A stretch of DNA of 36,583 nucleotides from Pirellulales bacterium (GCA_028279215.1 JANQOF010000035.1:1-36583), one strand, 5' to 3'; positions 8,406-16,970 are shown, counted from the first letter of the stretch. Translations and numbers: made by a program. Notes: generated from the sequence alone by a model not told the origin.

Positions 8406-9140
8406 CTAGTACTTTACCGCTGGTTGCCAGACGTTTTGGCCTAGCTGCGTCGTGTTGGTCATGGGTGCGACGGTCGACCCCGTGGCCGCATTGAGTGTCG
8501 CTACGCGGGCCGCCACGTCGGGTTGGAAGCGATTGATTTCCAACGAGCGCGTGTAGTTGGCCATTGCCTGAGCGTAATCGCCCGAGGTATCTCGAAGCCG
8601 GCCCAATGCGGTGAGCGCCCGGGCGTTGTTCGGGTCGATGTTCAGCGCCTCGACCAGTGTGGCCTTGGCGTCCTCGGGCCGACCCGTTTCCTCATACAAC
8701 CGCGCCAGTTCGATCCGCGCTTCGGGTTGCTCGGGGCTTTGTTGAATCCAGGCGGAGAGCAGTCGGAACGCCTCATCCTGGCGGTTCGTTTCACTTAGCA
8801 GCACGGCCAAACCTCGGTAGCACTCGGAGTGGTTCGGATCGCGTTCCAAGCACTGGTTGTACAGCACTTCGGCCTGCTGAAGGTCGTTGGACCGGTTATA
8901 CATGGTGCCCGACTTATGCAGCGAGGCTGCCAGGTTGTAGTAACCATTGGCCGACTCGGGGTCTTCGGCGATGGCTTCCTGAAAACGGACCGACGCCTGT
9001 TGGTAATTGCCCTGCTGATACAGCCGCACACCTTCGGAGTTGAGCGCCTGACTATTCAAGTTGTTACAGCCAGTGAATGTGGCGAATAGCAGCAGCGTTG
9101 CCGCGGCAGTTGCGATCCGTCGCAAATGGTTGGGGTACAC
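8406..9140 (-). CDS. TPR-repeat lipoprotein
   Basis: I chose the GTG at 9140, with GAGG upstream, because it places a lipoprotein signal at the N-terminus: basic residues, a hydrophobic run (IATAAATLLLFATFTGC) and lipobox Cys25. The frame stays open to 9314, but the additional 58 residues are basic and would bury the signal. The mature part is almost entirely tetratricopeptide repeats: GVRLYQQGNYQQASVRFQEA, an AEVLYNQCLERDPNHSECYR unit, an EARIELARLYEETGRPEDAK unit and an ALTALGRLRDTSGDYAQAMA unit. TPR lipoproteins act as scaffolds at the membrane. No partner is evident from the neighbours. The upstream region is shared with the divergent H1-like gene. Confidence 0.85.
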   Translation of the reverse strand: MYPNHLRRIATAAATLLLFATFTGCNNLNSQALNSEGVRLYQQGNYQQASVRFQEAIAEDPESANGYYNLAASLHKSGTMYNRSNDLQQAEVLYNQCLERDPNHSECYRGLAVLLSETNRQDEAFRLLSAWIQQSPEQPEARIELARLYEETGRPEDAKATLVEALNIDPNNARALTALGRLRDTSGDYAQAMANYTRSLEINRFQPDVAARVATLNAATGSTVAPMTNTTQLGQNVWQPAVKY

Positions 9141-9507
9141 GTCTTGGGCCTCGCGGATCGGGGGGACGAGTGGCGGTCGCCTGCGAGATGCGACCTGTTT
9201 GCGGTGGATGCGTCCGTACAGCCATTCCGCATTGCCGTCTTTTGGCGCGAGAACCGTAGCAACCCGCACAACCCGACGCAATACGAGCTTTGGGAGTCTG
9301 TTTAGCCGGTACACCTTGCCCCAGCCGTCGCATGCCGAAAAACGGGCAGTTTTGCTTAATTCGCCGTTCTTTTCTGAGAGGTATATTTCCCGGTGCTAGC
9401 ATTCCGATCCCAATTGCACACGGAGGTCGTAAACACCCCATGCCGGCACTTGAGCCCTCGGCAGGCCAACCCCACAACGCGAACCTTTCCGACAGGAGAC
9501 CTTCGTC
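9141..9507. other. Divergent intergenic region
   Basis: This 367-bp gap separates the divergent TPR lipoprotein and H1-like genes and must contain both promoters. The part 9355-9395 is AT-richer (TTTTGCTTAATTCGCCG, then GGTATATTTCC near 9382), which is the most promoter-like stretch for the plus-strand gene. Spacing between possible -35 and -10 boxes is poor, so no promoter is called. An AGGAG ribosome site (about 9494-9498) precedes the GTG at 9508. The half near 9141-9314 is open on the minus strand, but I regard it as leader sequence rather than coding. Confidence 0.4.
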
Positions 9508-10047
9508 GTGCCCACGCGAAAGACCACTGCCAAGAAGACCACCGCAAGCAAATCCAGCAAGAAAGCCACGCCGCAGCGAGCTTCGGCCAAGGCGACCACC
9601 AAGAAGCGGGCCAGCACCAAGAAGAAGGCCCCGGCCAAAAAGAAGAAGAAAGCCTCCGTGCCTGGCGACGCGGAAGTCACCATCGATCGCCGTCGCGCCG
9701 AGCGTCGTTCCGACGAGGCTCCCGTCGCGTCCGAGCCGAAGCTCGAACGCCGCAAGAAGGTGCAGCGACGCCGGCAGATCGATCCGACTACCTGCGAGCG
9801 CGACTATAGCGAGCAGGAAGTCGAGTTCATGAACGCCTTGGACGACTATAAGCGCAAGAGTGGGCGGATGTTCCCCACTTGCAGCGAAGTGCTCGAAGTG
9901 ATTCGTGGACTTGGCTATGTGCAGTTGTCTCCCGCTGAGTTAGCGGCCCGCGGCGGTACCGATGAACCGACCGACGGAATGAACGACGAAATCCAAGATG
10001 CCCCCGAGTTGGAAGAGGCCGAACTCGAAGCCGAACTCGTCGGCTAA
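9508..10047 (+). CDS. Histone H1-like Lys/Ala-rich basic protein
   Basis: The 179-residue protein starts at GTG 9508 behind AGGAG. Residues 1-50 are a low-complexity Lys/Ala/Thr tail with [16 protein letters not shown] and [13 protein letters not shown], resembling the C-terminal tails of eukaryotic H1 and bacterial H1-like proteins (Hc1, AlgP). An Arg-rich stretch follows (about 59-90, DRRRAERR and [10 protein letters not shown]). Then comes a compact region (about 92-145) containing [20 protein letters not shown] and [15 protein letters not shown], which reads like a small helical domain. The C-terminus is strongly acidic. The tail should bind DNA or RNA non-specifically; the compact domain may give specificity. 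The role is inference: nucleoid packing or regulation. It is monocistronic and ends at a strong terminator. Confidence 0.85.
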   Translation: MPTRKTTAKKTTASKSSKKATPQRASAKATTKKRASTKKKAPAKKKKKASVPGDAEVTIDRRRAERRSDEAPVASEPKLERRKKVQRRRQIDPTTCERDYSEQEVEFMNALDDYKRKSGRMFPTCSEVLEVIRGLGYVQLSPAELAARGGTDEPTDGMNDEIQDAPELEEAELEAELVG

Positions 10048-10065
10048 GGTCAGTGCCCACCACGA

Positions 10066-10106
10066 AGCGGAATCGCACAACAGAAAGTGCGGTTCCGCTT
10101 TTTTTT
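10066..10106 (+). terminator. Rho-independent terminator
   Basis: A 13-bp stem (AGCGGAATCGCAC at 10066-10078 with GTGCGGTTCCGCT at 10087-10099, one G-U pair) closes an 8-base loop and is followed by eight T residues (10099-10106). It lies 18 bp after the H1-like gene stop and ends that transcript. It also separates the gene from the convergent anti-sigma gene. Confidence 0.93.
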
Positions 10107-10132
10107 GCGCACCGCTCACCGCCAACCAACAA

Positions 10133-10783
10133 CTACGCCACCAAAATGGCGCTGGCCGGCGTTCGCCAACCGGTCTCCCCTTCGCCCGGTGTGATAGAGT
10201 CGGATTCTAGCGGCCAAAGTGTGCGAATCGAGTTCAGCGCCCTGTCGATCAACTGATCGTCGCTTTGCGTCTCGGCTTCGCTTGCGTCGGTTCGCTGCGC
10301 CAGCAAGTTCACCAGCGAGATCGACGCGACTCGCTGACCAGTGAGATACCACATGTCACGGCCGGGTACCTCGCGGTTGGAATCGGCCGGCGTCACGTTG
10401 GCAATCGCTTCGATGGTTGGCTGTTGGTCGGTGGCCACCACAGGATCGACGTCATCTGGCACAGGGGGATTGTCATTCTTGAGCGCGATTCCCACGGCCA
10501 ACAGCAAGCTGGCCGCCATCGCCAACCCGGTCCAAGCTCGCCACGAAATGGCACGATTGGGTGACGGCAGGTTGATTTCCACGAGCACGCGATCGGCCAA
10601 GCCCGCGCTCGCGGCAGTTTTGATGGGCACCCGAGCCATCGCTTCGTACGCTGCGGCCAGGGCTGCGCACTCGCTGCAATCCACCAAGTGGTCACGCAAC
10701 TCTTCATCCGAGTCGATGTCTCGGCGACTATCCAGCAACTCGTGTAGCCGCTGTTCGCATTGAATGCAATGCATGTTCATCAT
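10133..10783 (-). CDS. Membrane-anchored zinc-finger anti-sigma factor
   Basis: This 216-residue protein has an N-terminal zf-HC2-type zinc-binding domain: Cys6/Cys9, then His32-x3-Cys36-x2-Cys39 (DHLVDCSEC). This is the hallmark of ECF anti-sigma factors. A single transmembrane segment follows at about 83-101 (AWTGLAMAASLLLAVGIAL), with an extracytoplasmic C-terminal domain of about 110 residues that I do not recognise and that may sense the signal. The gene overlaps the 3' end of the sigma gene by 56 bp, which ensures coupled synthesis. The start could be the fourth codon (10774), because GAGG lies nine bases before that ATG. It should hold the sigma factor at the membrane until a stimulus releases it. 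Confidence 0.9.
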   Translation of the reverse strand: MMNMHCIQCEQRLHELLDSRRDIDSDEELRDHLVDCSECAALAAAYEAMARVPIKTAASAGLADRVLVEINLPSPNRAISWRAWTGLAMAASLLLAVGIALKNDNPPVPDDVDPVVATDQQPTIEAIANVTPADSNREVPGRDMWYLTGQRVASISLVNLLAQRTDASEAETQSDDQLIDRALNSIRTLWPLESDSITPGEGETGWRTPASAILVA

Positions 10784-11372
10784 CCTCGCTACTCTTTACA
10801 CTCTCAACCACGCCACGGCGAATCAACCTCGCAGCAACCTCCTGTCGGGCGCGATGGATCCATGTCTTCACCGTGCCCACGGGCACGTCCAGCAGTTCGG
10901 CAATCTCGGCGTAAGCCAACTCGTCGTAATGAAATAGTTCAAACGCTCGCCGCAAATCAGGGCGCACCTCGGCGAGTGCCAAAGTTACCTCCTCGGTCAA
11001 GTTGCCAAGCGCCATTCGGCCATCCTGCCGGGCGGGCAACTCATCGGCCAGGGCGTGCGTGTCGCATGCGGTGGCTCTACGTTTGGCCAGCGCCGTGCGG
11101 CAACGATTCGCGGCAATCGCCAGCAGCCAGGGCCGAAAAGGTCGCGACGAGTCCCAATTCGCCAGACTACGAAACGCTCGAACGAATGATTCCTGGGCAA
11201 CGTCCTCCGCTTCGTGCTGGCACATCAACATCCTTCGGCACAGACCCAATACCAAGCTTTCGTACCGCTCAACCAACGCCCGCATCGCCGCCTGATCGCC
11301 ACGCAACGACCGCTGCGCGAGCACGGCGTCCGGCGCTTCGGAGTCAGGCAGCGATAGTTCGTCGGCCGGCAA
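10728..11372 (-). CDS. ECF-type RNA polymerase sigma factor
   Basis: This 214-residue protein has sigma region 2 (YESLVLGLCRRMLMCQHEAE followed by DVAQESFVRAFRSL, about residues 38-71; then FRPWLLAIAANRCR) and region 4 (LRRAFELFHYDELAYAEIAE and LLDVPVGTVKTWIHRARQEV, about 139-178), with no region 1.1 or 3. It redirects RNA polymerase to a specific regulon, which is unknown here. The first start available is TTG at 11372; an in-frame stop lies just upstream, and a GTG at 11324 is the only close alternative. The 3' end overlaps the anti-sigma gene by 56 bp, the usual organisation of such pairs. Self-regulation from the AT-rich upstream gap is likely but no promoter can be fixed. Confidence 0.92.
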   Translation of the reverse strand: MPADELSLPDSEAPDAVLAQRSLRGDQAAMRALVERYESLVLGLCRRMLMCQHEAEDVAQESFVRAFRSLANWDSSRPFRPWLLAIAANRCRTALAKRRATACDTHALADELPARQDGRMALGNLTEEVTLALAEVRPDLRRAFELFHYDELAYAEIAELLDVPVGTVKTWIHRARQEVAARLIRRGVVESVKSSEDDEHALHSMRTAATRVAG

Positions 11373-11916
11373 GGTGCTCTACCGAGGGAATCGAGGTGCT
11401 ATGAGAGTGTACTCAGGCAGTTCGTGCCAGGTTTCGAATTATTGAACAAATGGTAGCCGTGGAGAGTATTGTCCCTTTTGTCCTGACCCCCCCAAAAAAC
11501 GATTCTAGGGGACTTTATTCGCCTCGGATTGTTCGCGCCAAATTCAAAAAACCCTTGATTCGTAGCGTTTCCGAAAGAATGGCAGGGGAATTCGCTTCGC
11601 GTTTTGTCCATTCGAGACGCACTGGGGGGACATTTGATTCTCTAGGTGGGGGAAGCTGTATCGGACTCGGGCGGGTCAACAACTCCACAACTATCGTCGC
11701 AACCAAGTCACCACGGATACTATTAGATCAGGTAGGCTGGAGTATTCCACATTGAAATTTGGCCACTCATAGTCGCGCAGCGCACCCTGGGAATGCGTTT
11801 GCCAACCGGCATCAAACCCCAACGGGGTTTCATCATTGGCATAGCTAGCCGGTTACAATTAATCCTTGCAAAATGCAATTCGCCATCCCAGTGCCGCCAG
11901 TTGGGCGGGGTGCCAA
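11373..11916. other. Long non-coding gap upstream of the LRR gene
   Basis: About 540 bp lie between the divergent sigma-factor and LRR genes. The stretch 11440-11760 is AT-richer than its surroundings, with short A runs and no convincing open frame. The stretch 11780-11850 contains a perfect hairpin (11814-11830) and a CCCTGGGAATGCG-type sequence that reads like a degenerate interspersed repeat. Promoters for both flanking genes must be here but none can be placed with confidence. A GGGG stretch seven bases before the ATG at 11917 may serve as ribosome site. Confidence 0.4.
11814..11830. repeat. Perfect short palindrome
   Basis: AAACCCC and GGGGTTT form a perfect 7-bp stem around the loop AAC, with CATC directly after it and ATC directly before. 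It lies about 87 bp before the LRR gene start and has no T run, so it is not an intrinsic terminator. It looks like part of a degenerate repeat rather than an operator. Confidence 0.6.
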
Positions 11917-13416
11917 ATGGAACAGAAACAGCCCGTCCCAGACTCAGCTCGGAGCATGCTTGCCCGGTTTGGCACTCATGTAGAATACACCGAACGCAAC
12001 CCACACGGGTTTGTCAATCTGGAGAGATCGGAGGTGCAGAACGACGACCTTCGTGACCTTATCTATTATCCAGGATTCGCCGGACTAAATCTCGACTGGA
12101 CTTCGATCTCAGACGCTGGGATGCCACACGTTGGCGAAATGAGTCGCCTTGAAGATCTTAGGCTGAGCGACACACTCATATCCGACGATGGATTGTCGGA
12201 ACTCACGGGCCTTCCGAAGCTTGAGCGCTTAAGTATCGGCTGTCATCCAGGCTGCTTTCCTGCTGGCCAACGGCCAGTTTCTCCGCGGCAAGTTCGGAGA
12301 AACCAAATTACGAACGTCGCTCTTGGCTATCTAACGGAATTCTTGGCCCTTCGAAGTCTGAATCTCCGCGCGACACGAGTGAATGACAATGGTTTGCTAC
12401 GTCATGTTCCGGATCTACCAAGCCTACAATCTTTGTCGCTCGCGTATCTTGACATTACTAGCAGAGGTTTGGTGGCATTGGACAGCTTGGCATGGATCGA
12501 ACGGCTTGATCTCACGCATACCGCAGTGGGTTGTGAGGCAATCGTAAGCCTTGTCAACGAGAAAGCGCATACACTACGTCGGCTCGATCTTTCGAATACG
12601 GCGGTCGATGACTCGACGCTTGCCAGCTTTCCGCACGATTTGCAGCTATTAGAGCTTGCCCTGATGGACACCCATGTAACCGACTTGGGCTGCGAGCATC
12701 TTCCCAAATGCCAATGGCTCACTAAGCTTCAGCTTGATCTGACCGACGTGACTGACGACGGCATTCGTATTCTCACCGATTGTGAGCACATTCGGACCTT
12801 AGGACTGTACAAGACTAAGGTGACCGACACGAGTCTAGTGTGGTTGTCAGACTCGGTATTGGAGCATCTAGGACTTGCGCAGACGCAAGTGACTGATGCG
12901 GGTATGCCCGTGCTAGCGGAGTACTCGGAACTAAAGAGCTTGGACTTTCGGTCCACCGCCATCACAGACAAGGGATTGCGTTTCTTAAGTCAGGCTCTAG
13001 GACTGGAGCAGCTGTACTTGGAACGCACGCAGATCTCGAATGCGGGCCTCGGCTTCCTTTTGGAGCTGCCTTTGGAATCTCTCTCCCTCAATCCGTCCAT
13101 CGACGACGTAGGGCTAGAGATACTGTGTGATCACGAGAGAATACGACGGTTGGCGATCTTGAACGCCGAGGTGAGTACTTGGCAGCCACTCGCGCGCCTT
13201 GAGCGACTCGAGGTGCTGCTGGTGGATGACTCGGTGCCCGATGTGTCTTCGCTTCGATCCCTGCGCAGTCTGAAGATCCTGATGCTGTGGGGCGATGGCT
13301 TCTCAGCAACAAGTCTTGGCAAGTTGCGGAATGCCCTTCCAGAGTGTCACATCGTGTCCTTCCCAGTGAACGCGAGAGCTGATTGCGAGTTCAGAAAACT
13401 TTGCCGGTATGGCTAA
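11917..13416 (+). CDS. Cytoplasmic leucine-rich-repeat protein
   Basis: Start at ATG 11917 (499 residues); an ATG 17 codons earlier has no ribosome site. After about 45 N-terminal residues the protein is made of about 15 leucine-rich repeats of 23-25 residues. They follow the pattern LxxLxLxxTxITDxGLxxL, for example LRSLNLRATRVNDNGL, LKSLDFRSTAITDKGL and LEQLYLERTQISNAGL. No signal peptide, membrane span or enzymatic domain is present. LRR arrays of this kind bind proteins; GALA/RNI-like arrays in planctomycetes are of unknown function. Compared with neighbouring genes the codons use more A/T in third positions and the upstream gap is AT-rich, which may mean a different history. Function unknown. 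Confidence 0.85.
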   Translation: MEQKQPVPDSARSMLARFGTHVEYTERNPHGFVNLERSEVQNDDLRDLIYYPGFAGLNLDWTSISDAGMPHVGEMSRLEDLRLSDTLISDDGLSELTGLPKLERLSIGCHPGCFPAGQRPVSPRQVRRNQITNVALGYLTEFLALRSLNLRATRVNDNGLLRHVPDLPSLQSLSLAYLDITSRGLVALDSLAWIERLDLTHTAVGCEAIVSLVNEKAHTLRRLDLSNTAVDDSTLASFPHDLQLLELALMDTHVTDLGCEHLPKCQWLTKLQLDLTDVTDDGIRILTDCEHIRTLGLYKTKVTDTSLVWLSDSVLEHLGLAQTQVTDAGMPVLAEYSELKSLDFRSTAITDKGLRFLSQALGLEQLYLERTQISNAGLGFLLELPLESLSLNPSIDDVGLEILCDHERIRRLAILNAEVSTWQPLARLERLEVLLVDDSVPDVSSLRSLRSLKILMLWGDGFSATSLGKLRNALPECHIVSFPVNARADCEFRKLCRYG

Positions 13417-13474
13417 TGGCACCACGAACCCAGGCTGAGATTTCGTCAACGTATTTCAAACCTCAGACGGAGTC

Positions 13475-14923
13475 TTACTCACCAACGGTCTTCGTCGCAG
13501 ACAAGTAGTCCTCCCCCGCTTCGCTATCGGCACACGACTGCAGCCAAGTTTCGAGCCGCACTTGCATCTCAGCAACCTTTCCGGGTAATTGGCCCACAAG
13601 GTCATTTGATTCTTGCGGGTCGCTGGTGAGGTCGTACAGTTCGAACGGGTGCTCGTTACTCTTTCGGTACAGTTTGTATCGATCGCCGACTAGTGATGCC
13701 TGTTGCCCGTATTGGAAACCGATCGGCTCGCTACGCTCGGTTTGAGAGCCGTCGATGATGGGCATCAGGTTGATTCCGTCGATTGGGCGGCGCGCCTGTT
13801 GATGGTCGTCGTAGCCGATGGCAGCCAACACGGTTAGAAGATAGTCGCTAGTCACGCACGGCGTTTCGACGACGCGCGGCTGTGGTATTCGCGCTGGCCA
13901 CACCAACAGCCCCGGCACGCGAATGCCTCCTTCGTATAGACTTCGCTTGCGGCCCCGCAATCCGGCGGTCTGGCCGGGCGCTTTTGTGTTGCCTTCGGGG
14001 CCATTGTCGCTGGTGAACCAGAGCATGGTGTCGTTTGCGACGCCTAGTGTTTCGAGCGTGCCGCGAATCCGCCCCAATTGTTCGTCCAAAGCAGTCACGC
14101 ATCCATAGTAGTGCTGCAACTCGTCCGGTAGGCTTTCGTACGGTTGGCGGTGTGTTTTGCCCGCGACCACTGGCAGATGAGGTGCATGAAACCAAACTAT
14201 GGCGAAGAACGGTTGATCGTCTTCAACGGCGCCGCGGATGAACGGTACGACGCGATCGACAATGACTCTCGAATCGTCACCCACGAGATTGGTAGACGCA
14301 CGGTGGTCCTCTCCAGTCCAGTAGTGCGTTCCATAGGGTTCTCCAGGAGTGCGCCCCTTAGAGCCCGCTTTGGCCCCCAAACCTTCAAACGGTACCTGCA
14401 TCGGATTCCAGGTGGGCACTTTCGATTCCGTCGAAAAGCAAACGTCGAAACCATTGGCCCACGGCGGTGAGTAGTGCTTCGCACCTTTGGGACCACCGCG
14501 ATTCGCGTCTTCGATTTTGGTGGTGAGCGTGCCGAGATGCCATTTGCCGAAGTGGCCTGTCGTGTATCCCCGTTGCCGAAGCACTTCCGCGAGTGTTACC
14601 TCCTCGGGAAGCATATGGCTGCTGTTGGCGGTAAGGATACCGTACCGCGACGGGTGTCTGCCCGTCAGGCAGCTCCCACGCGTGGGCGAACAGACCGGTG
14701 CCGCGGCGTAGAACCGATCGAACCGTACGCCTTCGGCGGCCATCTGATCGAGGTGCGGCGTCTTGAGCATTGGGTGGCCGTTGTATCCCGTGTCGCCCCA
14801 GCCGAGGTCGTCGGCCATGCACAGAATGACATTTGGCGGTTTCACGTCCGATGCATCGGCTGCGGAACTCATTTCCAACAAGCCCAAGACCGTGGCGACG
14901 GTGGTTAGCATTCGTCGATGCAT
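13475..14923 (-). CDS. Exported sulfatase (arylsulfatase family S1)
   Basis: This 482-residue protein hydrolyses sulfate esters, probably of sulfated polysaccharides or glycans in marine material. The N-terminus is a signal peptide (MLTTVATVLGLLEMSSAADA). It has the metal-binding MADDLGWGDTGYNG (Asp38, Asp39), the formylglycine signature CSPTRGS with Cys78 as modification site, GHFGKWHLG with Lys127 and His129, FHAPHLP, and FTSDNGPEG, which supplies the calcium Asp/Asn ligands. Cys78 needs a formylglycine-generating enzyme, which is not in this window. Length is normal for the family. The gene lies 18 bp downstream of a frameshifted flavodoxin-family gene on the same strand. Substrate specificity cannot be stated. 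Confidence 0.95.
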   Translation of the reverse strand: MHRRMLTTVATVLGLLEMSSAADASDVKPPNVILCMADDLGWGDTGYNGHPMLKTPHLDQMAAEGVRFDRFYAAAPVCSPTRGSCLTGRHPSRYGILTANSSHMLPEEVTLAEVLRQRGYTTGHFGKWHLGTLTTKIEDANRGGPKGAKHYSPPWANGFDVCFSTESKVPTWNPMQVPFEGLGAKAGSKGRTPGEPYGTHYWTGEDHRASTNLVGDDSRVIVDRVVPFIRGAVEDDQPFFAIVWFHAPHLPVVAGKTHRQPYESLPDELQHYYGCVTALDEQLGRIRGTLETLGVANDTMLWFTSDNGPEGNTKAPGQTAGLRGRKRSLYEGGIRVPGLLVWPARIPQPRVVETPCVTSDYLLTVLAAIGYDDHQQARRPIDGINLMPIIDGSQTERSEPIGFQYGQQASLVGDRYKLYRKSNEHPFELYDLTSDPQESNDLVGQLPGKVAEMQVRLETWLQSCADSEAGEDYLSATKTVGE

Positions 14924-14941
14924 GAGTACCTGTGGTGATAG

Positions 14942-15697
14942 CTAAACGGCTACCGATACGCGGGATTCGCGAAATCGCTGCGGCAGCCGGCGTCCCATTC
15001 GGAGCGTTGGTTGCCGTGCGCCGGGATGCCGCCGGCGTCTTTGATCATGCGGGCCATGTGCATCAGGTTCCACGTCATGAACGTGGTATTGCGATTCGTG
15101 AAGTCGTTCTCTGGTCCGCCTGAGCCGGGGTCGAGATACGATGGGCCCGGGCCCGCCTCGCCGAGCCAATCGGCATCGGCTTGTGGGGGGAATGACGTAG
15201 CCGAGGTGTTGCAGCGAATACAGAATGTTCATCGCGCAGTGCTTGCCGCCATCTTCGTTGCCGGTTATCAGGCAACCTCCGACGCGGCCGTAGTAGGCGT
15301 ACTGCCCGTGGTTGTTCAGCAGGTGCGAGGTAGCGTAGAGGCGCTCGATCACCTTCGTAGCGACTGAAGTTTTCTCGCCCAGCCAGATCGACGTGCCGAT
15401 GACGAGGATGTCGGCGGCCATCACCTTCTCGGAGATACCGGGCCACTCGTCGGTGTCCCAGCCATGCTCGGTCATGTCGGGCCATACGCCCGACGCGATG
15501 TCGTAGTCGACTGGGCGCAGGCATTCGACCTCGATTCTGTTCTTCTGCATGATGGCCACAGAGATGTCGATCAGCCCCTGCGTATGCGAAAGCTCAGGCG
15601 ATTTCTTGAGTGTGCAGTTGAGGAAGAGCGCCTTGAGATCCGAGAAGTCCCACTTACTCTGGCTGCACATTTGTTCTTGCTGCGAGTTTAGAGACAT
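14942..15697 (-). pseudogene. Flavodoxin/NAD(P)H oxidoreductase family gene with frameshift
   Basis: The gene starts at ATG 15697 behind AAGGAA. Its first ~170 residues are a normal flavodoxin-like FMN-reductase fold: KALFLNCTLKKSPE phosphate-binding start, DILVIGTSIWLGEKTS, and GGCLITGNEDGGKHC. After HLGYVIPP the frame changes to an Arg-rich, unfamilial tail. If one base is removed from the six-base run at 15185-15190 (G on plus, C on the coding strand), the next frame continues sensibly: GYVIPPQADADWLGEAGPGP, then FMTWNLMHMARMIKDAGGIP and a stop at 14950, for 248 residues. So the gene carries a single-base homopolymer frameshift, either real or a sequencing error. Intact, it would be a soluble flavin oxidoreductase. 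Confidence 0.85.
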
Positions 15698-15793
15698 TTG
15701 CCATTCCTTTCGGTAGTGTAGTCGTGGTCTCGTTCAACTACTGTGGCCTGTGTGACAAATGACCTGTGGAAGGGATCTCTGACCCCGATGATC

Positions 15794-15808
15794 GGCGTCG
15801 GAGACGCC
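15794..15808. repeat. GGCGTC-GGA-GACGCC hairpin
   Basis: A perfect 6-bp stem with a three-base loop lies in the 240-bp gap between the flavodoxin-family gene and the 86-aa gene, followed by TCCCACA. It has no T run. From memory, this sequence type is frequent as an intergenic repeat in planctomycetes; here I can only show the palindrome. Confidence 0.55.
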
Positions 15809-15943
15809 TCCCACAAGCCCATTGGCTATGTAGTGGCGAACAGAAAACGTAAGCATACCAGAAAAGCCGTCCAAACAGCGTGAACTGAACCACGCTGGCG
15901 GCGCGTGGATGACGCATACGGACGGCGAGGCGGTGAGGTGCCC

Positions 15944-16204
15944 CTAAGAGAGTACGTCGTCGAACGTATCGCGGAGCTCTTCGGCGGAGACTTCACGGAG
16001 CGACTTGCCGCGGTCGTCGAGTTTCTCTGTCACGCGAATGACTGTTTCGCGCATCATGCCGTGCGTCTCTTCGGAGCCACCTGCCAGAACAAAGTCCTTG
16101 GCGCGGGTGAGACGTTTGTGGCCGTCTTCGGCATCGAACGCGAGACCCAGCAATGCGGGTTTGGGGGATGGTTTCGACGCGGGGAGTCGGTTCTTCTGCG
16201 ACAT
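15944..16204 (-). CDS. Conserved-looking small hypothetical protein (86 aa)
   Basis: Start taken at ATG 16204; the open frame extends 22 codons further but without a start of better quality. The product begins MSQKNRLPASKPSPKPALLG and contains DGHKRLTRAKDFVLAGGSEE followed by THGMMRETVIRVTEKLDDRG and SLREVSAEELRDTFDDVL. It is soluble, mixed-charge and predominantly helical, with no membrane span. I do not recognise the family. Third-position GC and the clean acidic/basic alternation support real coding. It is 88 bp downstream of the FHA gene on the same strand and may be co-transcribed with it. Confidence 0.65.
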   Translation of the reverse strand: MSQKNRLPASKPSPKPALLGLAFDAEDGHKRLTRAKDFVLAGGSEETHGMMRETVIRVTEKLDDRGKSLREVSAEELRDTFDDVLS

Positions 16205-16292
16205 AACGGTATGTGGGCGGAATGGGAAAGCGCCTAGATTGGCAGGGTATTGTAGGCGGCCACCCAGCAATGTCCACTGTATTCCGCGGCGC

Positions 16293-16970
16293 CTATCGTC
16301 GGCGGGTCATTTCGCGAAGAATGTCGGCGGCTGCTTCGCGGCTATCTTTGGCCGTCTTCTTGGGAATGGGCGGGAGCTTGCCGTAGCTCTTCTTGCCTTT
16401 GTCCTTGTCCTCCTCCTCGGCCGCTTCTTCTTCAACAGGCTTGTCGGAGTCGTCGGCAGGCGAGCCGTCGCCGAGGTCTGGCGGAACATCGGAAATGGTC
16501 CGCGTCTCGTCCATGCGAATCGACTGCGTCTCGCGGCTCGCTGCGCTGGTGCTGGGATCGGGGCCGATCAACCAGCGGCTGATGTCGTCTTCCATCTCGT
16601 CTGATTCGTGGTCGGTGCCGGTTGACCGCGAAACGGCTTCGGCCACGTCTTTGACCTTCGGCTTCTTATGACGATTGATGTCTTGGCCAAGATCGATGCG
16701 AAACTCCAGCGTGCCGACGCGCACCTGATCGCCGCTGCTGAGTGGTGTTTCGGCGTCGATCTTTTCGCCGTTCACGTAGGTTCCATTACGGCTACCCAGA
16801 TCGCGAACGCTCAATCCACCCTCGCCGCGAAGGATAGCACAATGATGGCGGCTAATTGCCTCGCTACCGGCGCGCAGCGTGCAGTCGCTCGCCCGACCAA
16901 TGACGAACTTGCTCTTTTTTAGCGGGATTTCCGTTCCTTGTTTGGCACCTGCCAAAACCACCAACTTCAT
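16293..16970 (-). CDS. FHA domain protein
   Basis: The 225-residue product starts at ATG 16970 with AGGAG nearby. Residues 1-95 form a forkhead-associated domain that binds phosphothreonine peptides: FVIGRASDC (Gly25, Arg26), ISRHH (Ser40, His42), and GSRNGTYVNG (59-68) are the conserved binding-site residues. The remainder (about 96-225) is a long, low-complexity, probably disordered region rich in Asp, Glu, Ser and Lys (VEEEAAEEEDKDKGKKS). It ends in a basic ILREMTRRR tail. It probably acts as an adaptor in Ser/Thr kinase signalling, common in planctomycetes. No kinase gene is adjacent. Confidence 0.93.
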   Translation of the reverse strand: MKLVVLAGAKQGTEIPLKKSKFVIGRASDCTLRAGSEAISRHHCAILRGEGGLSVRDLGSRNGTYVNGEKIDAETPLSSGDQVRVGTLEFRIDLGQDINRHKKPKVKDVAEAVSRSTGTDHESDEMEDDISRWLIGPDPSTSAASRETQSIRMDETRTISDVPPDLGDGSPADDSDKPVEEEAAEEEDKDKGKKSYGKLPPIPKKTAKDSREAAADILREMTRRR

